This document shows positions 18,774 to 26,343 of a DNA stretch of 64,000 nucleotides, piece by piece. Below the pieces are notes generated by a model. The model was not told where the DNA came from. It searched no databases and saw nothing but the letters and a program-made list of their open reading frames with translations. The position numbers and the translations under genes were made by a program. Positions within the stretch are counted from its first letter, which is position 1. Each line of letters opens with the position of its first letter. The DNA comes from a candidate division KSB1 bacterium (GTDB lineage Bacteria > Zhuqueibacterota > Zhuqueibacteria > Zhuqueibacterales > Zhuqueibacteraceae), in the NCBI GenBank assembly GCA_034506175.1, contig JAPDQB010000014.1, forward strand, positions 55,243-119,242. The letters are read 5' to 3'.

Positions 18774-19737
18774 ATGACACTCTGATCCTCGGATCCGCTG
18801 CGCGATAGAGCAGATCGGCCATGAAGTTGCCAGTGATGACCATGACGGCGGACAGGCCGGTGGCGGCGAGAATCACGGGATAATCGCGGCTGAAGATGGC
18901 CTCGAACGTGACGCGGCCCATGCCAGGCCAGGCGAAAATAATTTCAGTGAGAAACGCGCCGCCGAATAAAAAGGGGAGACTCAAGCCGAGCAGGGAGATG
19001 AGCGGGAGAAGGGCATGCGGCAGGGCGTGGCGGGTCATCAGACGCCACGGCGACAGGCCTTTGGCTTTGGCCAATCGGATGAAATTCGATTCCAGCGCGG
19101 TGATTAAATTTTCGCGGACGTAACGCCCGGTGACCGCCGCGCCGGGCAGGGCGAGCGTGAGCGTTGGCAAGATGAGATGCGCCAGCCGGTCTTGCAGCGC
19201 CGCCCAGAAATCCATTTCCTCCGCAAACAGCGAGGCGGCGTGTGAACTGGGCAGCCAGCCGAGTTTGACCGCAAAAATCAAAATCAACATCAGGCCCAGC
19301 CAGAAACTCGGCATGCAATACGCCGCCAGAAGGCCGTTACTCAACAGGCGGTCGGGCCAGCGGTGGCGATAAAACGCCGCGATGGCGCCGAGCGCGATGC
19401 CCAGCAAAAAATTCAACGCCAGAACCGGAATTGTCAGTTGCAGCGTCGCGGGAATCGCCTCCGCCAAAATTTGCGCGACCGGACGATGCTGGATGAGTGA
19501 ATAACCCCAGTCGCCCTGCAGCGATTGTTGCAGCCATTTGAAATATTGCAGCGGCAGCGGCTGGTCGAATCCGAATTGCCGGCGGATCTGTACGATGGTT
19601 TCAGGCGGAATGCGTGGGGAAATGTAGCGATCCATCGGATCACCGGGGCCGGCGCGCATCAGAACAAACGTGAGGGTCAACACCCCCCAGATCAAAAACA
19701 GCGCTTGCAAAAAACGGCGGAGGAGGTAGGCGAGCAT
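18772..19737 (-). CDS. DppB/OppB-type ABC transporter permease, orphan
   Basis: A 321-residue inner-membrane permease with the classical six-helix DppB layout. It starts LAYLLRRFLQALFLIWGVLT, has the periplasmic RAGPGDPMDRY segment and FGFDQPLPLQYFKWLQQ, and the EAA loop ALPHALLPLISLLGLSLP after the ESNFIRLAKAKGLSP motif. Such permeases pair with a DppC homologue, two ATPases and a binding protein to import peptides or nickel. None of these lies beside it: downstream it converges with ahcY, upstream is 320 bp without a gene. The partners must be elsewhere or lost. No Shine-Dalgarno site is clear. Confidence 0.85.
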   Translation of the reverse strand: MLAYLLRRFLQALFLIWGVLTLTFVLMRAGPGDPMDRYISPRIPPETIVQIRRQFGFDQPLPLQYFKWLQQSLQGDWGYSLIQHRPVAQILAEAIPATLQLTIPVLALNFLLGIALGAIAAFYRHRWPDRLLSNGLLAAYCMPSFWLGLMLILIFAVKLGWLPSSHAASLFAEEMDFWAALQDRLAHLILPTLTLALPGAAVTGRYVRENLITALESNFIRLAKAKGLSPWRLMTRHALPHALLPLISLLGLSLPFLFGGAFLTEIIFAWPGMGRVTFEAIFSRDYPVILAATGLSAVMVITGNFMADLLYRAADPRIRVS

Positions 19738-20059
19738 GATTGAAAATCGAAATCCCGTTCAATGGGACAGTATGTGATGCAAAGCATTCTTTAGACACGT
19801 AGTAGCTGAGTTCGCGGAGTATCACGCAGAAAAGCTTTTTTACACAAATTTACTGATCCCCGCGTTAAATTGGGCCGTAAATCGACAAAGAGCTTTTAGA
19901 CTACGTCCGCAGGAATTTTTTTCTGAGGTTGATGGCGTTAAAATATATTCCGTCCGGACGCTCGGCGAACGAGCTTGATGTTGCAGTTGATTGGAAAGCG
20001 CGTAGACTCCGCGCCCGGACGGCTGCGCCCACAAAGGATTTCATCCTGAAGCTAAATTC
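19738..20059. other. 322-bp gap without a supported gene
   Basis: No coding frame here has convincing composition. An inverted pair CCGTCCGG (19950-19957) and CCGGACGG (20015-20022) encloses about 57 bp, with GC-rich edges (CGCTCGGCG, GCGCCC). It may be a small decayed element, but I see nothing else that identifies it. Confidence 0.5.
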
Positions 20060-21343
20060 CTAACTGTTGAGGTTATCGGCGGCCTTGAGTTCCTGGCTCA
20101 TCCTCTCCAATTTTTTGACCTCGCGTTGCGCCTTGAGCGACTTATAATGCTCAATGGCTTTTTGCAGATGCTTCAGTGCAGATTTTTTGTTGCCCCGGGC
20201 CTGCCAAAATTCGGCGTAGCTCTTATGCGTTTCCGCCAGACCGAGACGGTTGTTGTGATGCGTGCTGAGCTGCAGCGCTTCATCCAGATATTTCCGCGCC
20301 AGGCCCCAATTTTCGCGGCGGGTATAAACCACGCCGAGCAAGCGGCAGGCGTCGGCTTCGCCGGATTTGTGGCCGAGGCCGTGAAAAGCCCGCAAGGCAA
20401 TCTGGCTTTGCTTCTCGGCCATGTCCAAATCGTGCATCAGCAGATAAAGCTCGACGCGATTCAGCGTCACCTGGGCTTCGACCACCGTGTCGCCGGCTTG
20501 GCGTGCCAACTCGAGGCTTTTCGCATAATACTTGCCGGCCTCGTGCCAAAACTCCTTGTCGCGATAGGTCGTCGCCAGATTGTTGTAGGTCTCGGCCAGG
20601 CCGCGCAGATCACCCAGTTTTTCAAACAGCGGCAGGCTTTTGTGCAGCGCCGCCAGCGCCTTGTCCCATTGGCCTTGCAGATTGTACATCGCGCCCAGGT
20701 TGTTGTAAACGCAGGCGGTCAGATCGTCGTCGTTCAGGCGTTCGGCAATGGCGCGGGCGTGGTCGCAGGCCTCTTCCATTTTGCGCCAGGAGGCGGTGTG
20801 GAAATGCGCTGCCGCCAGACTGTTCAGGGCATAAGCTTCCTGCAGCGGCTCGCCGTTGTCCTGGCAGATTTTGTAGCTGTGCTCGAAACAGGCAATGGCT
20901 TCCTTCCATCGGCTCTGCCGCAGCTTGAGATTGCCGAGCTGACGCAAGGAATTGGCATGCGTTTTATGATCGTTGAGCTTCTCGCTGATCTTGAGCGCTT
21001 GTTCATAATTCTCTTCCGCTTCCTCCATCAGCCCAAGCAAGGCATAAGTTTGTCCCGCGCTATAGCAGAGGTTCAGCTCTTGCGCTTCGTCATGCCTGAT
21101 GTGAGCGAATTTTTTCAAATTGTCTACCGCCAGTTTAAAATGAGCCGCGCTTTTTTGCTTGTCCTCGTCGGCGAGTATTTTGCGCGTCAGCTTCTCCATG
21201 CTATATGCCAAGTCGACGAAAGCCTCCGAGTTTGCTTCCGGACCACGCTCTGATTGTTTCAGCAGCGTCGCCAGTTTGGCCAGAACCGGTTGGTAGTCGT
21301 TCCTGGCTGGCTGGGTCTTTTTTGAAGAAAGCTTTTTGGGCAT
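20060..21343 (-). CDS. tetratricopeptide-repeat protein
   Basis: A 427-residue soluble protein composed almost wholly of TPR units from about residue 80 to 405. Repeats such as YALLGLMEEAEENYEQALKI, NLGAMYNLQGQWDKALAALH and LLGVVYTRRENWGLARKYL show the W/L-G-Y-A-P spacing of the 34-residue helix pairs. It has a lysine-rich N-terminus and no signal peptide, so it is probably a cytoplasmic scaffold. The repeats resemble those of sensory or cyclase-linked TPR proteins, but no catalytic domain is attached. AGGT lies 8 nt before the ATG. Its partner is unknown. Confidence 0.85.
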   Translation of the reverse strand: MPKKLSSKKTQPARNDYQPVLAKLATLLKQSERGPEANSEAFVDLAYSMEKLTRKILADEDKQKSAAHFKLAVDNLKKFAHIRHDEAQELNLCYSAGQTYALLGLMEEAEENYEQALKISEKLNDHKTHANSLRQLGNLKLRQSRWKEAIACFEHSYKICQDNGEPLQEAYALNSLAAAHFHTASWRKMEEACDHARAIAERLNDDDLTACVYNNLGAMYNLQGQWDKALAALHKSLPLFEKLGDLRGLAETYNNLATTYRDKEFWHEAGKYYAKSLELARQAGDTVVEAQVTLNRVELYLLMHDLDMAEKQSQIALRAFHGLGHKSGEADACRLLGVVYTRRENWGLARKYLDEALQLSTHHNNRLGLAETHKSYAEFWQARGNKKSALKHLQKAIEHYKSLKAQREVKKLERMSQELKAADNLNS

Positions 21344-21476
21344 TTTAATTACCTATTGTATTTCTTTGCAAGAGCCGTACCACTTGTCATGCCCTGGCGT
21401 TGAATTACATCAAACCAACTACTTAGATCAAACCTTTCATCGGCGTCAAGCGGTTTCAAAAGACCCCCCTTCGCTG

Positions 21477-21495
21477 CTGTAACGTTTCATTACAG
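21477..21495. promoter_or_regulatory. TGTAAYGAAACRTT-type palindrome
   Basis: CTGTAA and TTACAG flank a 7-bp centre (CGTTTCA). On the complementary strand it reads TGTAATGAAACGTTACA, sharing TGTAAYGAAACRTT with the two boxes before malQ at 26.2 kb. It sits about 134 bp upstream of the TPR gene start and just beyond the 3' end of the first lipoprotein gene. It may be an operator or a transcript-end hairpin; no U-run follows. Confidence 0.4.
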
Positions 21496-21513
21496 CGCCG
21501 TCCTCATCACGGC

Positions 21514-22104
21514 TCATCGCATCGAAAGCGTGTACTCGGTGAAATGCCAGACCTGGACCGACACGGTTTTGTTTTTGGTATCAACCGTGCCACCCAAATC
21601 GACCCACTGGCCTTGAGCCGGGTCGAACCAACTTATCGACAGATTCGCCTGCGTGCTGCCGGTTATATCCGCATTGGCATAGCTGATGGTGATCGTCGCC
21701 GGAAGGTTGAATTGCGTGCCGTCCGGGCCGAAGTCCGCCTGAACATACAAATTATCGTTGCAGTTGATGCTGATGTTCTTGTCGCTGCTCACCGCGCCGG
21801 CTGGAATGCTGATGCTCAGCTCGTTGATACTCACCGTGCCACCGGCGCTCGCCGTAATCAAATTCGAGGCAATTTTGGATTGTGACAGCGACAAGGCCTC
21901 TTTTCTTTTCACCCGTTTGTCGGTGATGGAGGTGGAGTTATTTGATTTGGGGGAACCACGCTTGCCCAAGCTGCCGGAGGCGCTCTCCATTGCGGATTTA
22001 TCCGAGCCCAGAGGCTGAACCGGACGGTCGCCGCAGCCGTTCACCAAAAGCAAGCTGAGCAAACAGCTCGCTAAAATCTTTTGCCAGTATCGTGCGCGTT
22101 GCAT
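21514..22104 (-). CDS. lipoprotein with C-terminal ZU5-like domain (paralogue 1)
   Basis: A 196-residue lipoprotein. The signal peptide ends in LLVNGC, with Cys as the lipidation site, then a short PVQPLG tether. From about residue 85 there is a ZU5-like fold: GGTVSINELSISIPAGAVSS, DFGPDGTQF, PATITISYANADI, and the family C-terminus WHFTEYTLSMR. Three more genes to the right encode the same fold. The true start is the internal ATG at 22104, which has AAGGAG 6 nt upstream, rather than the longer frame. It is probably exposed on the periplasmic or outer surface. Function is unknown. Confidence 0.75.
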   Translation of the reverse strand: MQRARYWQKILASCLLSLLLVNGCGDRPVQPLGSDKSAMESASGSLGKRGSPKSNNSTSITDKRVKRKEALSLSQSKIASNLITASAGGTVSINELSISIPAGAVSSDKNISINCNDNLYVQADFGPDGTQFNLPATITISYANADITGSTQANLSISWFDPAQGQWVDLGGTVDTKNKTVSVQVWHFTEYTLSMR

Positions 22105-22161
22105 AAGGGTTCTCCTTGAATCGTTGTCTTCACAAACAGCCATGCCATTAAAAAATCGGAA

Positions 22162-22740
22162 TTATCGCATTGAAATCGTGTATTGGGTGAAATGTGTCAC
22201 AGCAACGGAAATCGTCTGGTCCTCCCGGTTCACCGTGCCGCCGACTTCGACCCAGGCGCCGGCGGCTTCATCATACCAGGCGATGGTCATTTTTCTGAGA
22301 TCGACGTTGCGCAGATCGGCATCGGCGTAAGAGATGGTAACGGTTACCGGCTTGTTAAAAGTTCCGCTCGGGCCGTAATTGGCCTGAATCAGGTCGCTGC
22401 TGACATCGGTAATGTACATCTCCGTGTTTTGCGACAGCGCGCCGGGTGGAACGCGCATGTGATGGCCCATATATTCCAAAGAACCACCTGCACTCACCGT
22501 CATGTATTTCGACGCCGTGCCGCCAAAGCCGTTGACGCTGCGGGTGCGCCGCGGAATCGGTGTGATTTGCGTGGCGGTGTTGTTTCCCGTATTTCTTTTG
22601 GCAAGAGACGAGTGGCGCGAAGGATTGACTGGCGACATCGGCCCGGAGGCCGGTTCGTTGCTGCAACCGATGGCCAGAAACAACGAACCAACCAGCGCGC
22701 CGGCGGAAAGAATTTTGTTCATCCAATTTTGGCGTTTCAT
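22162..22740 (-). CDS. lipoprotein with C-terminal ZU5-like domain (paralogue 2)
   Basis: This 193-residue protein has lipobox LFLAIGC, then SNEPASGPMSPVNPS. The GPxSPxNP tether recurs in paralogue 3 and loosely in paralogue 4. The ZU5-like region includes GGSLEYMGHHMRVPPGALSQ, YGPSGTF, PVTVTISYADADL and WYDEAAGAWVEVGG, ending HFTQYTISMR. Start ATG at 22740 has GGAG about 10 nt upstream. It lies 58 bp downstream of nothing but the next paralogue, so the cluster could be one transcript or several. Identity is highest in the C-terminal 100 residues, where the aligned WYDE..G.WV..GG block is almost invariant among the four. Confidence 0.75.
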   Translation of the reverse strand: MKRQNWMNKILSAGALVGSLFLAIGCSNEPASGPMSPVNPSRHSSLAKRNTGNNTATQITPIPRRTRSVNGFGGTASKYMTVSAGGSLEYMGHHMRVPPGALSQNTEMYITDVSSDLIQANYGPSGTFNKPVTVTISYADADLRNVDLRKMTIAWYDEAAGAWVEVGGTVNREDQTISVAVTHFTQYTISMR

Positions 22741-22792
22741 AGTGACACTCTCCATACTCAAAATTTGAGTTGTTAGCTGATGTTATTGATGA

Positions 22793-24220
22793 TCAAAAGC
22801 CGCCAGCATTCAGCCGGCCGCCGGTTACACATTTGCCTGCCAGCGCGCTGGTTGCCACCGTGCTCGAAAGAATGGCGCTTTTAATGCTCGCGGCGGAAGC
22901 CCCAGGATGCGAAGCAGCATAAAGCGCTGCCGCCCCGGTTACATGCGGCGCCGCCATCGAGGTACCGTTGTACGACTTATAGATGTAGGTATTTTTGCTG
23001 CCGGGAATGGTTGAGTAAATGCCATAGCCCGGCGCGCCAAGATCGACCGAAGTCGCGCCGTAGTTGGAGAAACTCGCCATGGCGCCAGTGGAGGTGATCG
23101 CCGCGACTGCAATAATATTGGCGTTCGTATAGCTCGCCGGATAATACGGCGTGGCGTCGTTATTATCACCCACAGCGTCGCTGCCGCCGTTGCCCGCCGC
23201 CGCAATGAACAAAATCCCTGCCGCGTTGGCGCGCTCGATCGCGTCGTAAAGTCCTTGCGAAAAACTGCCGCCGCCCCAGGAATTGTTGGTGGCGACAATG
23301 TTCAGGCCGTGGCGGGTTTTCAGATCGGTCAGGTAATCAACCGCCTTGATCGCATTAGCCGTCGTGCCGCCTTTTGAGCCCAAAAACTTGGCGACGATGA
23401 TCTTAACGTTCCAACAAACGCCAACAACGCCGAGGCCGTTGCCGCCTTTGGCGCCGATGATGCCGGCGACGTGCGTGCCGTGATCATCGGCTGTGCCGTC
23501 GTAGGTGGAATTGTTGTTTCCAGCAAAGTCCCATCCGTGAACATCATCTTTATAGCCATTGCCGTCGTTATCCACACCGTCGACCGGATCGAAGGGATTT
23601 GTCCAAATTTGCCCGGCAAGATCCTGATGCGTATCCATCACCCCTTCGTCAATCACACCGACGTAAACGCTGGCATTTCCGGTATTGCCGGCGGCCCAGG
23701 CCTCGCCTGCCTGGCTGCCGTATTGATTGGCCGGCGAAGTGGCGTCGCCGTACATGCCCCACAGCGAGCCGTTGGTATAATACGTGTCGTTCGAGGTCGC
23801 GTCATGAGTGTAATAATAATTCGGCTCTGCGTACTCGACGCCGGCCAATCTGCGAATCGCATTGATCGCAACATGAACCGGCATCGGCGTACGCACGAGG
23901 GTTAAGCCTTCATGATCTCCTCGATTCCGCATCGCCCGTGTGAGGATTTTTTCGGCAATCGTTCCGCTCACAGCGTTCAGAATAAACTGACGTTGTGCTT
24001 CCGGTGTACCGGAGGCAAGCTTCACCAGCATCTCACCAGCCACATACGCCGGAGAAGTTTCGCCGGCTTTTTCCAAGGTCGAGGTTTGCTGCCCTTGCGG
24101 ATTCTTCCCGGATTGCAGCGGTTGATCGAGATTTTGACAGCCAACCGCCGCCAACACGACCCAAAACATCAACGTTGCGAGCAGTTGAAGTTTTCCGGAC
24201 ATTTTGTTTGATTTTTTCAT
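22793..24220 (-). CDS. subtilisin-like serine protease lipoprotein (S8)
   Basis: A 475-residue secreted protease. The lipobox VVLAAVGC gives a lipidated N-terminus and the tether NLDQPLQSG. Residues about 55-135 form an inhibitor-like propeptide (GEMLVKLASGTPEAQRQF ... GVEYAEPNYYY). The catalytic triad is complete: Asp191 in VGVIDEGV, His247 in DDHGTHVAG and Ser421 in YNGTSMAAPHV; the oxyanion Asn is in ATNNSWGGG. The protein ends soon after the catalytic domain, with no sorting signal. GAGGAG precedes the ATG. It sits in the middle of four lipoprotein paralogues with similarly placed lipoboxes, suggesting a shared surface role. Confidence 0.92.
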   Translation of the reverse strand: MKKSNKMSGKLQLLATLMFWVVLAAVGCQNLDQPLQSGKNPQGQQTSTLEKAGETSPAYVAGEMLVKLASGTPEAQRQFILNAVSGTIAEKILTRAMRNRGDHEGLTLVRTPMPVHVAINAIRRLAGVEYAEPNYYYTHDATSNDTYYTNGSLWGMYGDATSPANQYGSQAGEAWAAGNTGNASVYVGVIDEGVMDTHQDLAGQIWTNPFDPVDGVDNDGNGYKDDVHGWDFAGNNNSTYDGTADDHGTHVAGIIGAKGGNGLGVVGVCWNVKIIVAKFLGSKGGTTANAIKAVDYLTDLKTRHGLNIVATNNSWGGGSFSQGLYDAIERANAAGILFIAAAGNGGSDAVGDNNDATPYYPASYTNANIIAVAAITSTGAMASFSNYGATSVDLGAPGYGIYSTIPGSKNTYIYKSYNGTSMAAPHVTGAAALYAASHPGASAASIKSAILSSTVATSALAGKCVTGGRLNAGGF

Positions 24221-24265
24221 GTTCGTTTTCTCCTCGCCGGCATTGGGGCCGCGTTAAAAAAGCCG

Positions 24266-25213
24266 TTATTTCATGGAAATCGTGTATTGCGTGAAATGAT
24301 TGGTCTTCGCCGTCACCGTCTTTTGCACGACGTCAACGACGCCGCCGAGATCGATCCACTGCCCGAGGGTTTCATCATACCACGCCAGCGTCAGCCTGCT
24401 GGGATCGATGCCGGTGAGGTCGGCATCTTTATAAGAAATCGTGACCGTCACATATTGCGCAAAGTAACCGTCCGGTCCGAAATCGACGGTAATATAATCG
24501 TTGCGAGAAATGCTGATGGAGAACTCGGCATCTTGCCGCGTCGCGTATTTGGGAACTTTGATGCTGTGGCCGGCAAACGCGATCAAACCGCCGTAGTTTG
24601 GCCTGATCCACAACGACTTGCTGCGGCCGCGGTAATCGCCGGACGGGCTGTAACCATTTCTAACTTGATTCTCAACTTCGATAAATTGATTCATGAATTG
24701 CTCGCCTTGCGCGGCAAGCAGCAGGCGTCTACTAATGGCTTCCTGAAGTTTATCCTTGGCTCTTTTAATCTTGTCTAAAGCTTTTCTATCATCGTCATCA
24801 TCGTCCTCCTCGTCATCGTCATCATCTTCAGACCGCGTGATGATAAGCTTTGCTATGGCGCCGTTAGCCTCTTTAACCACATCATATAGTTTTGAGGCCA
24901 CGTAGGTGCCCGGATTGTTGTCGGCAATGGCCTTCACCTCGTCGCGAACGACTTGCAGCTCTTGCAGCACTTTATCGCGGTTATAGCCGCTTTTGGCCAA
25001 AGAGTGGACGGCGCTGCTTTTTAGCCGATTGACCGGACGAACGGTGTTGGAGGTGGATTGATCCGGCGCTTTTGCCGAAAGTTGTTTGTCCGCCGGGTTA
25101 ATAGGCGAAATCGGCCCCGGGGTTGGCGCGTCGCTGCAGCTTGCAGCAAACAGCGCCACGATCGTGAGATAAGCGGCGTAAAAAACAGAACGAATCCGAC
25201 GCGGATGCTTCAT
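24266..25213 (-). CDS. lipoprotein with acidic linker and ZU5-like domain (paralogue 3)
   Basis: A 315-residue protein. Lipobox LFAASC is followed by a tether with GPISPINP. Unlike its relatives it has an inserted helical region (about residues 60-190) containing a run of Glu and Asp (EDDDDDEEDDDDDDR) that could bind calcium or simply extend the protein. The C-terminal ZU5-like part has GGLIAFAGHSIKVP, DFGPDGYF, YVTVTISYKDADLTGIDPS and WYDETLGQWIDLGG, ending HFTQYTISMK. ATG at 25213 has GAGGAG 5 nt upstream. A 13-bp block shared with paralogue 4 lies exactly 42 nt before the start. Confidence 0.75.
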   Translation of the reverse strand: MKHPRRIRSVFYAAYLTIVALFAASCSDAPTPGPISPINPADKQLSAKAPDQSTSNTVRPVNRLKSSAVHSLAKSGYNRDKVLQELQVVRDEVKAIADNNPGTYVASKLYDVVKEANGAIAKLIITRSEDDDDDEEDDDDDDRKALDKIKRAKDKLQEAISRRLLLAAQGEQFMNQFIEVENQVRNGYSPSGDYRGRSKSLWIRPNYGGLIAFAGHSIKVPKYATRQDAEFSISISRNDYITVDFGPDGYFAQYVTVTISYKDADLTGIDPSRLTLAWYDETLGQWIDLGGVVDVVQKTVTAKTNHFTQYTISMK

Positions 25214-25255
25214 GATGCTCCTCGCTTGTATTTGGGTTTGTTTCATTTCATTCCG

Positions 25256-25324
25256 TCCGTGGCGTCATCTGTTGCTGTGCTGCCGAACCAGCCCTTGCGG
25301 CAGCAGAGGGCTGACAGATCACCG
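25256..25324 (-). promoter_or_regulatory. leader element with hairpin and 13-bp block, copy A
   Basis: On the minus strand a hairpin (GCTGCCG/CGGCAGC) enclosing AAGGGCTGGTT is followed by ATGACGCCACGGA (25268-25256). That block ends 42 nt before the start codon of the lipoprotein gene at 25213. The same block at the same distance precedes the next paralogue. Confidence 0.55.
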
Positions 25325-25330
25325 TAAAAA

Positions 25331-25924
25331 TTATCGCATGGCGATGCTGTACTGCGTAAAATGCCACACGTAGGCGACGATTCTATTCTTTTTCACTTCG
25401 ACGTCGCCGTCGGTTTCAACCCATTCACCCGCGGCCTCATCGTACCAAACTACGGTCAGGGTTTCAGGATCAATGCCGGTCAGATCGGCTTTATCAAGGA
25501 AAATGATGATCTTCACCGGCTTGTGAAACCAGCCGTCGGCGCCGAAATCAACGACGCGCGGCTTCAAATCAACTTCATAATAATTGTCGGCGTTGTCGAT
25601 AATGGTGATCGACATCTCGCGCTCTTCTTTGAGCGCCCCCGGCGGCACTTCCATGGCGTAATCGCAAAGCTTCAAAGCCCCGCCTTTTTCGCCCATAATC
25701 TTCGAAACGCTGCCGCTCTCGCAGCTTTTCTCTTTTTTCTTCAGGCGCTTTTGGGGTTTTGCCGCGCCCTTTTTGGCAAGTGAATTGGTGGGGGCGACGC
25801 CGGTTGGTTGGATGGGCGAAAGCTTCGCCGGTGAAGGATTTTGCTCACAACTGGACAGGAACAACAGGCTTCCGCTTAATCCGACAGCGAAAATAGATTG
25901 GCGGAACCAATGAAAACTTTTCAT
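25331..25924 (-). CDS. lipoprotein with C-terminal ZU5-like domain (paralogue 4)
   Basis: This 197-residue protein has lipobox LLFLSSC and a tether with LSPIQP, then a basic stretch (KKGAAKPQKRLKKKEK). The conserved fold follows: KGGALKLCDYAMEVPPGALK, DFGADGWFHKPVKIIIF, KADLTGIDPETLTVVWYDE, and HFTQYSIAMR at the end. Start ATG at 25924 has GAGGAG 5 nt upstream. Of the four it is the first in transcription order and most diverged in its N-terminal half. Cysteines at ESC and KLCDY may pair. Function is unknown; the domain resembles ZU5, which in other proteins mediates protein contacts. Confidence 0.75.
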   Translation of the reverse strand: MKSFHWFRQSIFAVGLSGSLLFLSSCEQNPSPAKLSPIQPTGVAPTNSLAKKGAAKPQKRLKKKEKSCESGSVSKIMGEKGGALKLCDYAMEVPPGALKEEREMSITIIDNADNYYEVDLKPRVVDFGADGWFHKPVKIIIFLDKADLTGIDPETLTVVWYDEAAGEWVETDGDVEVKKNRIVAYVWHFTQYSIAMR

Positions 25925-25966
25925 GACGCTCCTCAAAAATCGTTAAAAATAACATCCTATTATCCA

Positions 25967-26015
25967 TCCGTGGCGTCATGTTAAGCCCCCGAACAGCCCT
26001 GTTTCGGGAGAAAGA
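25967..26015 (-). promoter_or_regulatory. leader element with hairpin and 13-bp block, copy B
   Basis: On the minus strand a hairpin formed by CCCGAAACAG and CTGTTCGGG precedes ATGACGCCACGGA (25979-25967), which again lies 42 nt upstream of the lipoprotein start codon at 25924. The hairpin sequences of copies A and B differ while GGGCTG-TTCGG and the 13-mer are shared. Confidence 0.55.
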
Positions 26016-26204
26016 AATTAGGTAAGGTCTTGCAAGTATCGAAGTCTAACGAGGTGAAATAACTTGACGGCCATGATTGTGCAACGGCTATGCCACCACC
26101 ATAAAGAAAGAAGTTTCTCCGCAAGCGCCTTTGCCAAAACAACCACTTACCCGATCTGCTTCTTGGCGCGTTCAAAACTGTAATTGCGATCAGCCTGCGG
26201 CAGC

Positions 26205-26252
26205 GGAATGTTTCGTTACAGCCAAAGCCGGGGCGTGGAATGTTTCGTTACA
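26205..26252. promoter_or_regulatory. two direct GGAATGTTTCGTTACA boxes upstream of malQ
   Basis: The 16-bp box occurs at 26205-26220 and 26237-26252, spaced 32 bp (about three helical turns), so a protein would contact both on one face. The second ends 12 bp before the -35 element of the malQ promoter, the usual place for an activator. The region from 25925 to 26204 otherwise shows no gene. Confidence 0.6.
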
Positions 26253-26264
26253 AAGAAAAATTTC

Positions 26265-26293
26265 TTGATCTTTAGCTGTAGTTTTGCTATAAT
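26265..26293 (+). promoter_or_regulatory. sigma-70-type promoter of malQ
   Basis: TTGATC at 26265-26270 and a perfect TATAAT at 26288-26293 with a 17-bp spacer. The start codon follows 50 bp later. Confidence 0.8.
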
Positions 26294-26343
26294 TTGCCTT
26301 CGTCTGTTCAACTTTTTGTGCTCACAACTTGCGAGGCGTGTTG

